Source: Cornus controversa (lineage: Eukaryota; Streptophyta; Magnoliopsida; Cornales; Cornaceae). Taken from it: DNA of 64,000 nucleotides. This document shows, piece by piece, positions 36,289 through 46,769 of the stretch. The notes beneath the pieces were generated by a model. The model made no database searches. It was not told the origin of the DNA and saw only the letters and a program-made list of their open reading frames with translations. The stretch spans positions 38,017,501 to 38,081,500 of the forward strand of contig CM048846.1 in the NCBI GenBank assembly GCA_026545225.1, read 5' to 3'. Position numbers and translations under genes: made by a program. Positions within the stretch are counted from its first letter, which is position 1; the number at the start of each line of letters is the position of its first letter.

Positions 36289-37599
36289 TCATAAGTCAAC
36301 ATACATGGGATCCGTTAAAGTGACGACATCCACGTACTCCGTGTTAACTTGGTCATCCACACACAATTTCAAGCGCTGCCCGTTCACTTTAAACCATGAT
36401 CCATCTTTCACGTCCTTCAATTCCACCACTCCGTGGGGAGAAACAGAATTAACCAAAAATGGACCATCCCAACGGGAGCGAAGTTTCCGAGAAACAAATG
36501 GAGGCATGAGTTGTACAGCCATACTTTTTGGCCCAGAGAAAATGTTTTGACTCGAATATTGCGATCATGAAAGGCTTTTGACTTTTCCTTATAGATTTTA
36601 GCGTTCTCATACGCGTCATGTCGCAATTCTTCCAATTCATTTAATTGAAGCTTTCGATTAGATCTGACCATTTGCATGTCAAAATTGAAAGTCTTGGTGG
36701 CCCACATAGCCTTGTGCTCCAATTCAACCAGAAGATGGCACGCTTGGCCATAAACCAACCGGTAAGGTGACATTCCAATGAAAGTTTTATAAACAGTTCG
36801 GTAAGCCCATAATGCATCATTTAATCACAATGACCAATCTTTCCGGTCAGGCCGAACTGTTTTCTCAAGAATGTTCTTAATCTCCCTATTGGATACTTCC
36901 ACTTGGCCACTAGTTTACGGATGGTATGGGGTGGCTACTTTGTGTGTGACAGAGTATTTGGTAAGCAATGTTCGAAAGAACCAGTTATAGAAATGTTTAC
37001 CTCCGTCACTGATGAGGGCTCGAGGTGTACCAAAACGGCTAAAGATATTCGCTTGAATGAACTTAACCACGACTGCGTGGTCATTGGTTTTGGTAGCAAC
37101 GACCTCTATCCATTTAGAAACATAGTCCACCGCCACAAGTATGTATTCATGACCAGTAGAGGGTCGAAAAGGTCCCATGAAGTCAATGCCCCATACGTCA
37201 AATATCTCAACAATAAGAATAGGGTTGAGAGGCATCATGTCCTTCCGAGACATCGCGCCAAGGCGCTGACATCGCTCACACGAGCGGCAAAATGAGTATG
37301 CATCCCGATGAAGTGTTGGCCAGAAAAACCCGCATTGAAGAATTTTTGCTGCGGTTTTCGTAGCACTAAAGTGTCCCCCACAAGCAAGTGTATGACAGAA
37401 TTTAAGAATGCTTTGGAATTCACTGTTGGGTACACATTTTCGGATTATTTAATCAGAGCAATACTTGAATAATTGAGGCTCGTCCCAATAATATGATCGT
37501 GATTGGGAGAAAAATCGATCCTTCTCTTGCTTGGTCCAAGAAGATGGTATTTTACCGATTGCCAAGTAGTTGACAATGTCCGCATACCAAGAGATACTC
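36289..37599 (-). pseudogene. Element A integrase
   Basis: Contains the zinc-binding HHCC region ([13 protein letters not shown] and [11 protein letters not shown]), the catalytic core with [20 protein letters not shown] and [14 protein letters not shown], the SGQVEVSNREIK segment carrying the last acidic residue, and a GPF-type C-terminus ([16 protein letters not shown]) ending at 36289. Stops interrupt the frame near 36915 and 36830, and frameshifts occur near 36520 and 37250. No chromodomain follows, which fits non-chromoviral Ty3 elements such as Athila. Confidence 0.9.
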
Positions 37600-38935
37600 T
37601 CTTGAGAGATTACAAAGAGTTGTTCATCCGGAAAGGATTCACAAATTGGAATGGAGTCATGGAGGGATTCAACAAGAATTCTAGAGAGGTGGTCAGCACC
37701 ACATTTTTGGTCCCCTTTTTGTCTCTAATCTCAAAATTAAACTCTTGCAACAAGAGTATCCACCTGATCAATCTAGGCTTAGTGTCCTTTTTGGCCAAAA
37801 GATGCCGGAGGGCAGCATGGTCCGAATAGACAATGACCTTGGAACCTAGTAGATAAGCTCAAAATTTGTCCAATGCAAATACTACCGCAAGTAACTCCTT
37901 TTCCGTTGTGGTATAATTGATTTGAGCCTCGAAAAGGGTTTTACTTGCATAGTAGATAACATGTGGCAATTTGTCTACTCGTTGCCCTAAGATCGCACCC
38001 ATGACATAATCGGATGCATCACATATGATCTCAAATGGGAGAGCCCAATTTGGAGGGATGAGAATTAGAGCGGTTGTAAGTATGGTGTGGAGTTTTTCAA
38101 AAGCATTAAGGCACGCTTCATCAAACGTAAAACAAGACTCTTTTTCAAGAAGGTGACACAGAGGCCGAGAGATCTTGCTAAAGTCTTTGATAAAACGGCG
38201 GTAAAAGCTTGCATGCCCAAGGAAAGAACGAATCTCTCTCACCGTTGATGGTGGAGGAAGTTTGGAAATAAGTTCGACCTTGGCTTTGTCCACCTCAATT
38301 CCTCTCTTAGACATAATGTGCCCTAGGACAATACCCTCTTAAACCATAAAATGGCTCTTTTCCCAACTGAGGATTAGATTGGTCTCTTGACATCGTGTGA
38401 GAACATGGGATAGATTTTGGAGACATGATTCAAATGAAGGTCCAAACACGAAAAAATCATCCATGAACACTTCCAAGAAATTTTCCACCATATCCGAAAA
38501 GATAGACATCATACACCGTTGAAAAGTCGTCGGTGCATTGCACAACTCAAAGGGCATGCATCTATAAGCAAATGTGCCGAAAGGACATGTAAAGGTGGTT
38601 TTCTCTTGGTCCCTTGGGTCTATAACAACCTGATTATAACCGGAATATCCATCTAAGAAGCAATAAAAACTTTAACTGGCTAATCTTTCTAAGATTTGAT
38701 CGATGAATGGAAGAGGGAAGTGATCTTTCTGAGTTGCTGAATTTAGTTTCCGATAATCTATGCAAACTCTCCATCTCGTAATGGTCCATTGGGGAACTAA
38801 TTCACCCTTATCATTTGGTTGCACCGTAATACCGGACCGCTTAGGAACCACTTGAGTGGGACTAACCGACTTACTATCTGAGATGGGGTAAATGATTCTT
38901 GCATCTAGTAACTTTACCACCTCCTTCATTACAAC
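37600..38935 (-). pseudogene. Element A reverse transcriptase and RNase H
   Basis: Reads VVMKEVVKLLDARIIYPI, WRVCIDYRKLNSATQKDHFP, CMPFELCNAPTTFQRCM, the active-site box VFMDDFFVF (usual F/YxDD), then IRSFLGHASFYRRFIKDF and the RNase H part EIICDASDYVMGAILGQ and [20 protein letters not shown]. Stops occur near 38671, 38340 and 37858. The 5' end is separated from the protease ORF by a nested solo LTR. Confidence 0.92.
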
Positions 38936-38940
38936 GTCCT

Positions 38941-40445
38941 TGATCGGCATCGAATGTTGCACATTCTACCCTCTTAATTTATATATTTTATTCTCTTAGT
39001 GTAGATTATTTTGTGATTTTACTTTGTTTTAGTGTTTTCTGTATTTTCAGGGCCTTAATGATTATTTCAGTTAAAACCATGCTTTTGGGCTTTTAAAGAT
39101 TACATTCAAGAGGGTTAGATGAAGCCTACATCAAAGGGATCCATTCAAATCCATAATCTAACTCAAATCAGCCCAAGATAGAGGTCCAAGAGAATTACAG
39201 TTGCTTAAGAAGGTTTCGGGCCTGAAGCCCAAATCTGCGTTTAATATAGTCTTAATCCCGTTTTGGAAAACTGACCAGAAGTCTTATTTTTGAGCCTCAA
39301 ATCGACATAATTTTCACAATAGGTTGAATGAAATTTGATTCTGCACACTTTTGTATTTCACGAATATTCCGTAACTCGGACTTCTAGTGGGTCAAAAGTT
39401 GGGCCGAAGCAGCAGAAAAAACCCACCTGATTAGTGCTGCGGGAAACCCTAGTTTATTCCTAATTGGATTAGGACTTTGGTGTATTCTCTTGGGGAAGAA
39501 AGTGAAGAATAAGAGGCTGGAGTTGAGGGGAGAGAAGAGAGATTGGAGAGTCAGAGAGGGCTGAGAAGAGAACAGAAACATATTTGCAGAGCCATTGGAG
39601 AACGAAGTCATACGCATAATTCATGAAGATGATGCCTTCTTCCTCAACAGTTGAAGCTTTTTCTTCTACCATGAGCGGCTAGTTCATCCACTAGGGTTTT
39701 GATGTAGCCCTAACAAAGTATCAATGGTTTGATTGTTTTAATTATTGGGGACCTTTATATACATGCATAGATTGTGTAATTCAGAGGATTCTTATTATAG
39801 AATTGAGCAATAAAAGTCTTGTAAATTCAATCTCAATGATTTTTTATCTTGTCTTAGATGTTTAGTTATTATTATTGAACTCAATCTCTCTTATTTTTTG
39901 TGATTATGAGAGCGATTATTACACAATGGTAATCACTGAATATATTGTTAAGAGCTTTGATGGATTATGCCTAGAGAAGATGAACCATACTGCACCCTAG
40001 ATTAGAGTAGTTAGGCAGATGGCTCATGCCAATTGAAGATAGTCCATGGCTTAGCCTTAATCATATGTTATCTTCTTGATGGATGAAGGTGAGCTTGTAG
40101 CCACCGACACCACTTATGCATGATGTAATTCCCCTATAGTTGATTCAATTGACTATTGATTGTGGAGTTAGTGGTGAAGTCAAACACCCTAGATTTCTCT
40201 CATATTATCTTCAATATCTATTTTACTTTGATTTATTTTATTTTACTTTTTAATTAGTTTAAAAATCAGAATTATTTTCTTTATAAATTTAATTAGAATT
40301 AATTCCGTATTCCAACTCATCAGACCATAATCCCTGAGGTACGATACCCCTTTCGATAGCCCTATTCTGCAAGGAATTCGTTCTATTGCGAAGTGTGGAA
40401 ATTTTTAATTGATATACTTTTTGAGTCACACTCACACACGAATCA
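38941..40445 (+). mobile_element. Solo LTR, family C, copy 1
   Basis: A 1505-bp sequence starting TGATCGGCATCGAATG and ending CACACACGAATCA, flanked by the 5-bp duplication GTCCT (38936-38940 and 40446-40450). Removing it and one GTCCT rejoins the RT reading frame of element A. No internal retroelement sequence is present, so it arose by LTR-LTR recombination. A second copy lies at 55368-56790. Confidence 0.93.
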
Positions 40446-42074
40446 GTCCTTCATATTTGGATTTAATCGACGTTGTGCCTCTCTTGAGGTCTTTGCATCT
40501 TCTTCCAGGTGTATGCGGTGCATACAAATAGAAAGATCTATTCCCTTAAGATCTGCTACACTCCATCCTATTGCTTCCTTGTGCTCTTTTAGCACTTTTA
40601 GAAGTTCCATCTTTTGATCATTGGTGAGATTGGAAGCAATAATGACTGGAAGGGTCTCATTAGCGCCCAAGAAAACATACTTGAGTGGAGCCGGTAGAGG
40701 CTTGAGCTCAAGTTGTGGTGGGGAAATTAGAGAAGGAGTTTGGGAAGTATTGGACAAAGGAGGCAACGGTTCTCTCAGAACTCTCCACTTAGGTAAGTTC
40801 ATAACAGTCGTGACATCGAGCATTGAATTAACTTCACAAATGGATTGCTCAATGTCATAATCATCACAGTTGAACTGATTTAGGCATGCCTCTAGAGGAT
40901 CCTTAGAAAGAATGGAAGGAAGTGCTTCTTGAACAAGGTCTTCCACTACATCAACACAAAAGCACTCACTTTCATTGTCGGATATGTGGTGAGAAGCATT
41001 AAAGATGTTCAAACAGACTTTCATATTCCCGAAAGAGATGCCCATCACTCCGGTACGGCAATTAACGCAAGCGTTTGCCGTGGCCAAAAATGGACGACCT
41101 AGAATGATAGGAATATGTCTATTTGGATTTTGGACCGGTTCCGTATCAAGGACTATGAAGTCCACTGGAAAGTAAAATTTGTCCACTTGAATTATCACAT
41201 CCTCAATGATGCCACGTGGTTGCTTCACAGAGCGGTCGGCAAGTTGCAACACAACTGTGGTAGGCTTAAGTTCCCCCAAACCTAATTGTTGGTAAACTGA
41301 GAATGGAAGCAAATTGACACTAGCCCCTAAATCAAGAAGTGCCTTTTCAAAAGCTTGATTTTCGATGGTGCATGAAATGGTTGGAGCACCCGGATCTTTG
41401 AATTTAGGAGGGGCTTGGTGTTGAAAAATGGAGCTTACTTGCTCAGTTATGAGAACCTTCTTAGGAACATTATTCCTAGATTTGCGCTTTTGAGTGCACA
41501 AGTCCTTCAAGAATTTAGCATATGAGAGAATTTGCCGGATTACATCAAGGAGAGGGAGATTGATCTTTACTTGTTTGAAGATCTCCATCATGTCTTGAAT
41601 TTTCTCTCCTTGCTTCCCAAAATGAGAAAGTTCCTTCAATCTTTGAGGGAAGGGAACCGGAGGTTCAAAAGAAGTGTCAAGATTTGATATAGATGGTGAC
41701 ACAACTTCACTTGCCTTTCCTTTTGGATTTTGTGGGACTTTGTTCACATTTGGATTTGATTGGGATTCTTTTGGATTTTTGCATTGTTCTTTAAATTCCT
41801 TTTCTTTTTCTTCCCCAACCTTGGAATTTATGATTTTTTCACTCCTTAAGGTGGTGATTGATTGAACTTGCTCTGGAGGAGCATTATAAGATGAAGATGA
41901 TGGATCTTTAATCACATGAACACCCTTAGGATTTGCCACCGGTTGACTTGGCAACTTACCTTCCTCTCTTCTATTCAAGGCATTAGCTAGTTGCCCGATT
42001 TGAGCCTCTAACCTAGCCATGGATTGAGCATTAGCTTCAAGCTTAGAGATTGATTGAGAGTGGGTTTGCAACAA
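40443..42074 (-). CDS. Element A gag C-terminus, protease and RT start
   Basis: An open frame of 543 codons. The N-terminal third is hydrophilic gag (SISKLEANAQSMARLEAQIG, VQSITTLRSEKI). The aspartic protease follows, with DLGASVNLLPFSVYQQLG as the active-site loop (DLG instead of DSG/DTG) near 41310-41340 and IPIILGRPFLATANA as the second conserved block. It then enters the RT N-terminal region (KEHKEAIGWSVADLKGID) and stops after LNPNMKD. The stop codon is supplied by the last bases of the nested solo LTR, so the frame was longer before that insertion. Confidence 0.9.
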   Translation of the reverse strand: MLQTHSQSISKLEANAQSMARLEAQIGQLANALNRREEGKLPSQPVANPKGVHVIKDPSSSSYNAPPEQVQSITTLRSEKIINSKVGEEKEKEFKEQCKNPKESQSNPNVNKVPQNPKGKASEVVSPSISNLDTSFEPPVPFPQRLKELSHFGKQGEKIQDMMEIFKQVKINLPLLDVIRQILSYAKFLKDLCTQKRKSRNNVPKKVLITEQVSSIFQHQAPPKFKDPGAPTISCTIENQAFEKALLDLGASVNLLPFSVYQQLGLGELKPTTVVLQLADRSVKQPRGIIEDVIIQVDKFYFPVDFIVLDTEPVQNPNRHIPIILGRPFLATANACVNCRTGVMGISFGNMKVCLNIFNASHHISDNESECFCVDVVEDLVQEALPSILSKDPLEACLNQFNCDDYDIEQSICEVNSMLDVTTVMNLPKWRVLREPLPPLSNTSQTPSLISPPQLELKPLPAPLKYVFLGANETLPVIIASNLTNDQKMELLKVLKEHKEAIGWSVADLKGIDLSICMHRIHLEEDAKTSREAQRRLNPNMKD

Positions 42075-43129
42075 GCAAGTATTAGCCTCAAGATTGCTTA
42101 TGACTCTTTCTTCAAAGCCTTGGCTTCTCGGAGGAGGTGGTGGTTATTGGTAGTTGGATCTTGGATGGTAAGGTTGAGGATTTGGCCTATATTGAGGCTG
42201 TTAAGATTGAGAATTAAAGGAATTTTGCCTTTGAAAAGAGGGACTTGGTTCTTGGGATTTTCATGAAAATGCCGAATGATTCTTGTAACCAAGATTGTAG
42301 GTATTTAAATATGGATCATTGATTTGTTTAGAGTATAAGGCATTCGCTTGCTCTTGAGCATAATCGGGAGATTGACTGGCAATAGGGCAATCTCGCACAT
42401 AATGTTAAGTGCTATAGCAAAATGAACATCCTTCCTGATTTTGAACAGGTTGGCTTGGAATAGGTAGCCCATTTTTCATGATTTGGTCCATTTTCGGGTT
42501 AAGGCTTCTACTTGCATGGAAACTCATCTACCCTTGAAATCTCATGCACTCTTCTACAAGATTGGGTGGATTTCCTTTTTCTAGTGGAGGAGCGTTGAGC
42601 TGAATTATTGCTTAGGGTTTGAAAAAATTTCCATGCCTCATCCGGGCTTTTCAAAAGGTATCCACCTCCACAAGCGGAGTCTATCATTTGCCTATATTGC
42701 TCACTCACCCCATCATAAAAGCTTTGCACTAGTTGCCATTTTGGGACAGCATGGTGCGGACAAGATTTAAGAAGATCTTTTAATCTCTCCCAAGTCTCAT
42801 GAAATTGTTCTTGATCAATTTGGGTGAATTCGGTGATTGCTCGCCGAATATCACTTATCTTTCCCATCTGGGAATTGAATACACGAAGGTACTTCAAATG
42901 TAGTCGGAAGATAAAAGTCCATAAGCAATTCTCCTTGAGGAAGAGGAGGTGGAGGTTGTTGTTCATGATTAAAAGGAGGTAGTCCGGGAGGTTGTCTCTC
43001 ATTTGGTTCCATGTTTTCAGTCCTAGGCAATATAGGGTCCCTAGAGGTTCCTCTACGTTGTCTAAGTGTTCTCTCAAGTTCAATATTAAATGGAAGCAAA
43101 TGATGTGACAATGACCGTCTACCTAGCAT
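42075..43129 (-). pseudogene. Element A gag N-terminal region
   Basis: Starts MLGRRSLSHHLLPFNIELER at 43129, matching the gag start of the element at 62867. The frame goes off after CIQFPDGKDK. Homology resumes in another frame as DIRRAITEFTQIDQEQFHE to VSEQYRQMIDSACGGGY. Against the other gag, the central segment (TINLLTCFHG to WEFLKKFFP) is missing, an internal deletion of roughly 330 bp near 42865. A CCHC-type zinc knuckle (CSFCYST-stop-HYVRDC) is at about 42389-42440. Confidence 0.88.
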
Positions 43130-43396
43130 GCATTAATAATAGAACAACTCATCAATACGCAAAATAAACAACAATATATACAAAAAAAAAAAATTATTCA
43201 AATCACTAATTTTAGACTTTATACTCACAAAGGGTTCCAACTTTGATCCTTTAAGATACCCGCTATGTGGTATACCTAAAATCAAGCAATTTGAGAGATA
43301 AGAATAAGATATATACAAAAAAAAAAAGAATGAAATAATTTCTAGCCTAAGAATTAAACCAGATTTAATCTTTCAATGGAAACAATTTAACCGTAG

Positions 43397-43414
43397 TCCC
43401 CGGCAACGGCATCA
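43397..43414 (-). promoter_or_regulatory. Element A primer-binding site (tRNA-Asp type)
   Basis: On the minus strand TGATGCCGTTGCCGGGGA follows the 5' LTR. It equals the tRNA-Asp complement TGGCGCCGTTGCCGGGGA seen at 62607-62624 except for two changed bases in the GGCGCC part. Confidence 0.88.
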
Positions 43415-43420
43415 AAATTT

Positions 43421-44831
43421 TGATGTGGCTAAACTTGAATTATATTGTAAGCTTATTTTTGCCCCTTTTATCAAAATATAATTTAACCACTCGCAAGAGC
43501 ACGAATCTTTGTAGATACGGTTCTATATAGAGGGTATCGATCCCACGAGGACTAGTCGTAATTGTCTTAAAGAAAGATTAATTCCACTTTAATCCTAAAA
43601 ACAAGGTTTTGATTTTTGTTTATAAAACTATTGCATGAATGTAAAAATAATAAATTTAAAGAGTTAAAAGTTGGGAGAGAGAACTAGGGGTGGTTTCCTC
43701 CACTAGCCATTCACATGTCCATAAGTGTAGCAAGCTTGGGATTCATAAAGTCTAACAATGTCATTAGGCTTGTGACCTCAATGACATATCAAAAGATTAA
43801 TGTGTGTGCAACCAATCATAATCCATCTTCAACAAGCATAACTCTTCAACCTAACTACTTACCCTACTCTCTAAGTGAACCTAAATGCATCCAAACTACC
43901 TTATCTTGGCATGGTTTATAGAAGTAAACATAACACATTCATTTAAACACCGTTACTTAGCCATCATTTGCCCTTCTTGCAGAAGAAACAAATGTTGTGC
44001 ATTCACAAGATAGATTCTACTCTAAGACAAGAATAAAACCAACAACAAATGAATATATATAAGAGATGTAAAAGTGTACATTGTCACTAGACTAAATAAT
44101 CAACATTTACATATAAATCCCAAGATGCTACAAAAATAAACAAGTTTACATGGCTAAGGGTATCAACCACACCCTAGTAGAGAAGTTAGTTGGTTATGGC
44201 AGCCTTGCACTCCTCCATTGATGGAGAAAATGAAGCTTCAAGGTCTGGTTCAGCTCCTTCTTCTCCTCTCCCGAATCTCTCTTCTTTGTATGTCTGATGT
44301 GTGTATGAGATATATGAGAAAATGGCCTCTTTGTGTGCTTTATGGCCTCCTTTTCAACCTTGGGACCCACCATATATATATATATATATATATCAATATA
44401 TATACCAACTATATCAAGAAGGTCTCCAAATGTCTTGTTCAAGTCAGACAATCCCTCTAAGTCGTGCAAAAAGGGGGATTTTGTTGCAAGTGGGAATAGC
44501 AAGTGAGCAAGTGGGCAAGTGGGTCTGCAGAATCTCGATCAATCAAAATGGGAATCTCGATTGATCAAGATTTGGATCAATCAAAGTCAAGTCTCGATCA
44601 ATCGAGATCTCGATTGATCGAGATCAACATCTCGATTGATCGAGATGCCTTAGCTTTAATTCTGAACTTTGCTCTTCAGCTGCAGATGGCATCAAACCTT
44701 GCTCCTTTTACTACAAGACCTGTAATGCATCAAAAATACAAAAATACCGTAAACATATCTCGGTAAACGTAAAAACGGGACTAACATATGCAATAAAGAG
44801 GGTTCAAATACATAGTATTGAACACTTATCA
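43421..44831 (-). repeat. Element A 5' LTR
   Basis: Near-identical to 30648-32052. On its own strand, about 186 bases from the start, a dyad cluster (44531-44645) contains six copies or variants of TCTCGATCAATCGAGAT. A CTGCAG (44525-44530), CACTTG repeats (44508-44523) and a (TA)n tract with the likely TATA box near 44370-44405 follow. The same order, cluster then CTGCAG, CACTTG repeat and TATA, is found in the element B LTR. Confidence 0.95.
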
Positions 44832-45068
44832 TATATATACTAGTAAAATGCATGTGCAACGCATGTAATGAATAGTAATAACATTACATAACAATATTTT
44901 ATACAATTTGTGAATGAATCGCTAAATGACTAAAACTAATAGACACTCACTCAATATTTAAATAAGCTTAGAAACTAAATTATATATAATTTGGGGAAAA
45001 TCAAAATTCTTCTATTTTGAACTATTTTCCTATTTATTTTTCTTTATATACACAAAAAATGCAAAGTA

Positions 45069-46769
45069 TGTTTGATCATGTTTGGCCTATAAAAATCTTC
45101 TAGTGGAAGCGCGAGTGTGCTAGAAATTTATTCAGTTCAATGGAAGATCCAAACTAGATTCTAGTTGAAATGTGAAGATTAGGTGATTTTTAGGAAGGTT
45201 GGGAACGACCACTTTCCAAAAGTTATTTTTTGTCTTTGAGAACAAAGGACTTTTATGATTGGAAAGTTAAAAGGAATTAAAGTGCGGGACAAAGAAATTG
45301 AATGAATTAAAAAGACAACATGAAAAGGAAATAATTAAAGAACAGTTGCTGGAATTTAAGTATAGAAGTGCTGGATTTGGAAAAGAGTTTCAACAAAACA
45401 TAACATATAATCGAAAGTGCAGGGCCTTGGATTAAAATGTCCTGAAATAAATTACTAGAATGTAAAAAGATAACAAAGTGCAGGACTTTGAATTGGATTG
45501 AAGTGATGTTGTTGTGTGTGTTGAGCATCGTTTGCAAGTGAGAACTAATGCTCCGTTTGGTAGGAAGGAAGAAAATTGGATGGAAGGAAGAGAAAAAGAG
45601 ATGGATGAGACATCCCTAGGGAAGAAATTATGTTCTTCTATCTTTTTGTTTGGTTGGATGAAAGAGAGGAGAAAGAGATAATACCTTACTTTGTTTGTTA
45701 GGAAAGCAAGGAAGAGAAATAAGGAAAATTTTGTAATTTAAACATTTATAATAGAATTGCCTTTCATCCTTCCCATCTTTAGTCCAAATTTGGGGGGATA
45801 AAAATTTGTGAAAGAGGAAAGGTGGCTCATACATCCTCTTTTCTCTTCCCTCCTTGCATTCTCTCTACTAAGAGAAAGAAATTTGTTCCTTTCCTCCTAT
45901 CTTCCCTCCACCTCTGTTCCTTCCTTTCTACCAAACTAAGCATAAGTGTCTTATTTATAGAATTTTTTGATGGCAGTTATTTGTGATAGTTTCCAATAGC
46001 AGTTACTAGAGTTTCCAAGCAGTTTAACCTGACTTTGCCACATGCTCCATTTTCTCCTTGATCTTTTCATTGTGGTGTTTATATTTTAAGACATATTCTC
46101 TAATTTTATAGAGCAGTTAATGCTAACGGTTCCACTGGCGGGTGTGAATTTGCCACCTGCCTTATGTTCTCCTTACTCTTCTCATAGTGCTTGTATATTT
46201 GGGACCACATCTCCTTATTTGTAGATCTTTAAATCAGTAGTTACGGGTATAACTTTCGCATGAATCTCCCACACGTCCTTCCAATGAAATACTATCACGT
46301 ATCCCACATTTTCCTTGTTATGTTCAGTTTGTTCCTCACGTCTTAACCATGTTTGTACCCCACGTCTTGCACTCCTTACTACTTTTCTGCACGACCTTCC
46401 AATGTTATCTTCCAAAAGAACTACCTGCAATTGCCAACGTTGAATATTGCCACGTATCCTATGTTCCAGATTTTGTGCTCAACTTGTAACTCCTATGTAC
46501 TCACGTTCTGGTCCATATTTCCTACCATCAACCCCTTATATTTTGGAAGAGTTAGCCAACATTCAAAATTAGTCAACTTGATGTTGCTGTCTGACTGGCC
46601 CTTCTCATGTTAAAATTTTTAGAAGATAACAACTTCCACTAGAAAATCATAATCAGCCACCTGCTAGTATTCCACTGGAAATTGACAATGGCAATCTTCC
46701 ACTAGAAGGTTAAAGTGGTAGTCTTCCACTAGATGGTGGAAGGTTGAAGCAACAATTTGGGTATAAACA
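45069..46769 (-). mobile_element. LTR-like repeat family D, right (inverted) copy
   Basis: Inverted homologue of 3709-5019, interrupted by a MITE at 45549-45942. It begins, on its own strand, TGTTTATACCCAAATT at 46769. Palindromes of the CTTCCANTGGAAG type recur, though several are degenerate. No gag sequence adjoins its inner end, so it is a solo or truncated copy. Confidence 0.6.
45549..45942. mobile_element. Tourist-like MITE with empty-site proof
   Basis: Ends TGCTCCGTTTGGTAGG and TGCTTAGTTTGGTAG (reverse complement), flanked by TAA on both sides (45546-45548 and 45943-45945). The homologous position in the other D copy, near 4523, reads GAGAACCAAGTGTCC with no insert. It is 394 bp and non-coding. 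Confidence 0.85.

Larger units (their letters stand above)
30648..44831 (-). mobile_element. Athila-like Ty3 retrotransposon (element A)
   Basis: Complete but decayed minus-strand element: 5' LTR 43421-44831, tRNA-Asp-type primer site 43397-43414, gag, protease, RT/RNase H, integrase, an internal dyad cluster and promoter-like region, aORF 33872-34984, a conserved non-coding tail, polypurine tract and 3' LTR 30648-32052. TATAT flanks both ends (30643-30647 and 44832-44836). The two LTRs differ at roughly 35 of 1400 positions by eye, nearly all transitions, so insertion is fairly recent. A solo LTR of another family is nested in the RT gene. The primer site and the extra ORF behind pol place it near the Athila lineage. 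Confidence 0.92.

Noticed and set aside
39384-39672. Minus-strand open frames between gag/protease and RT
   Set aside because: They lie inside the nested solo LTR, which is defined by its ends and target duplication.
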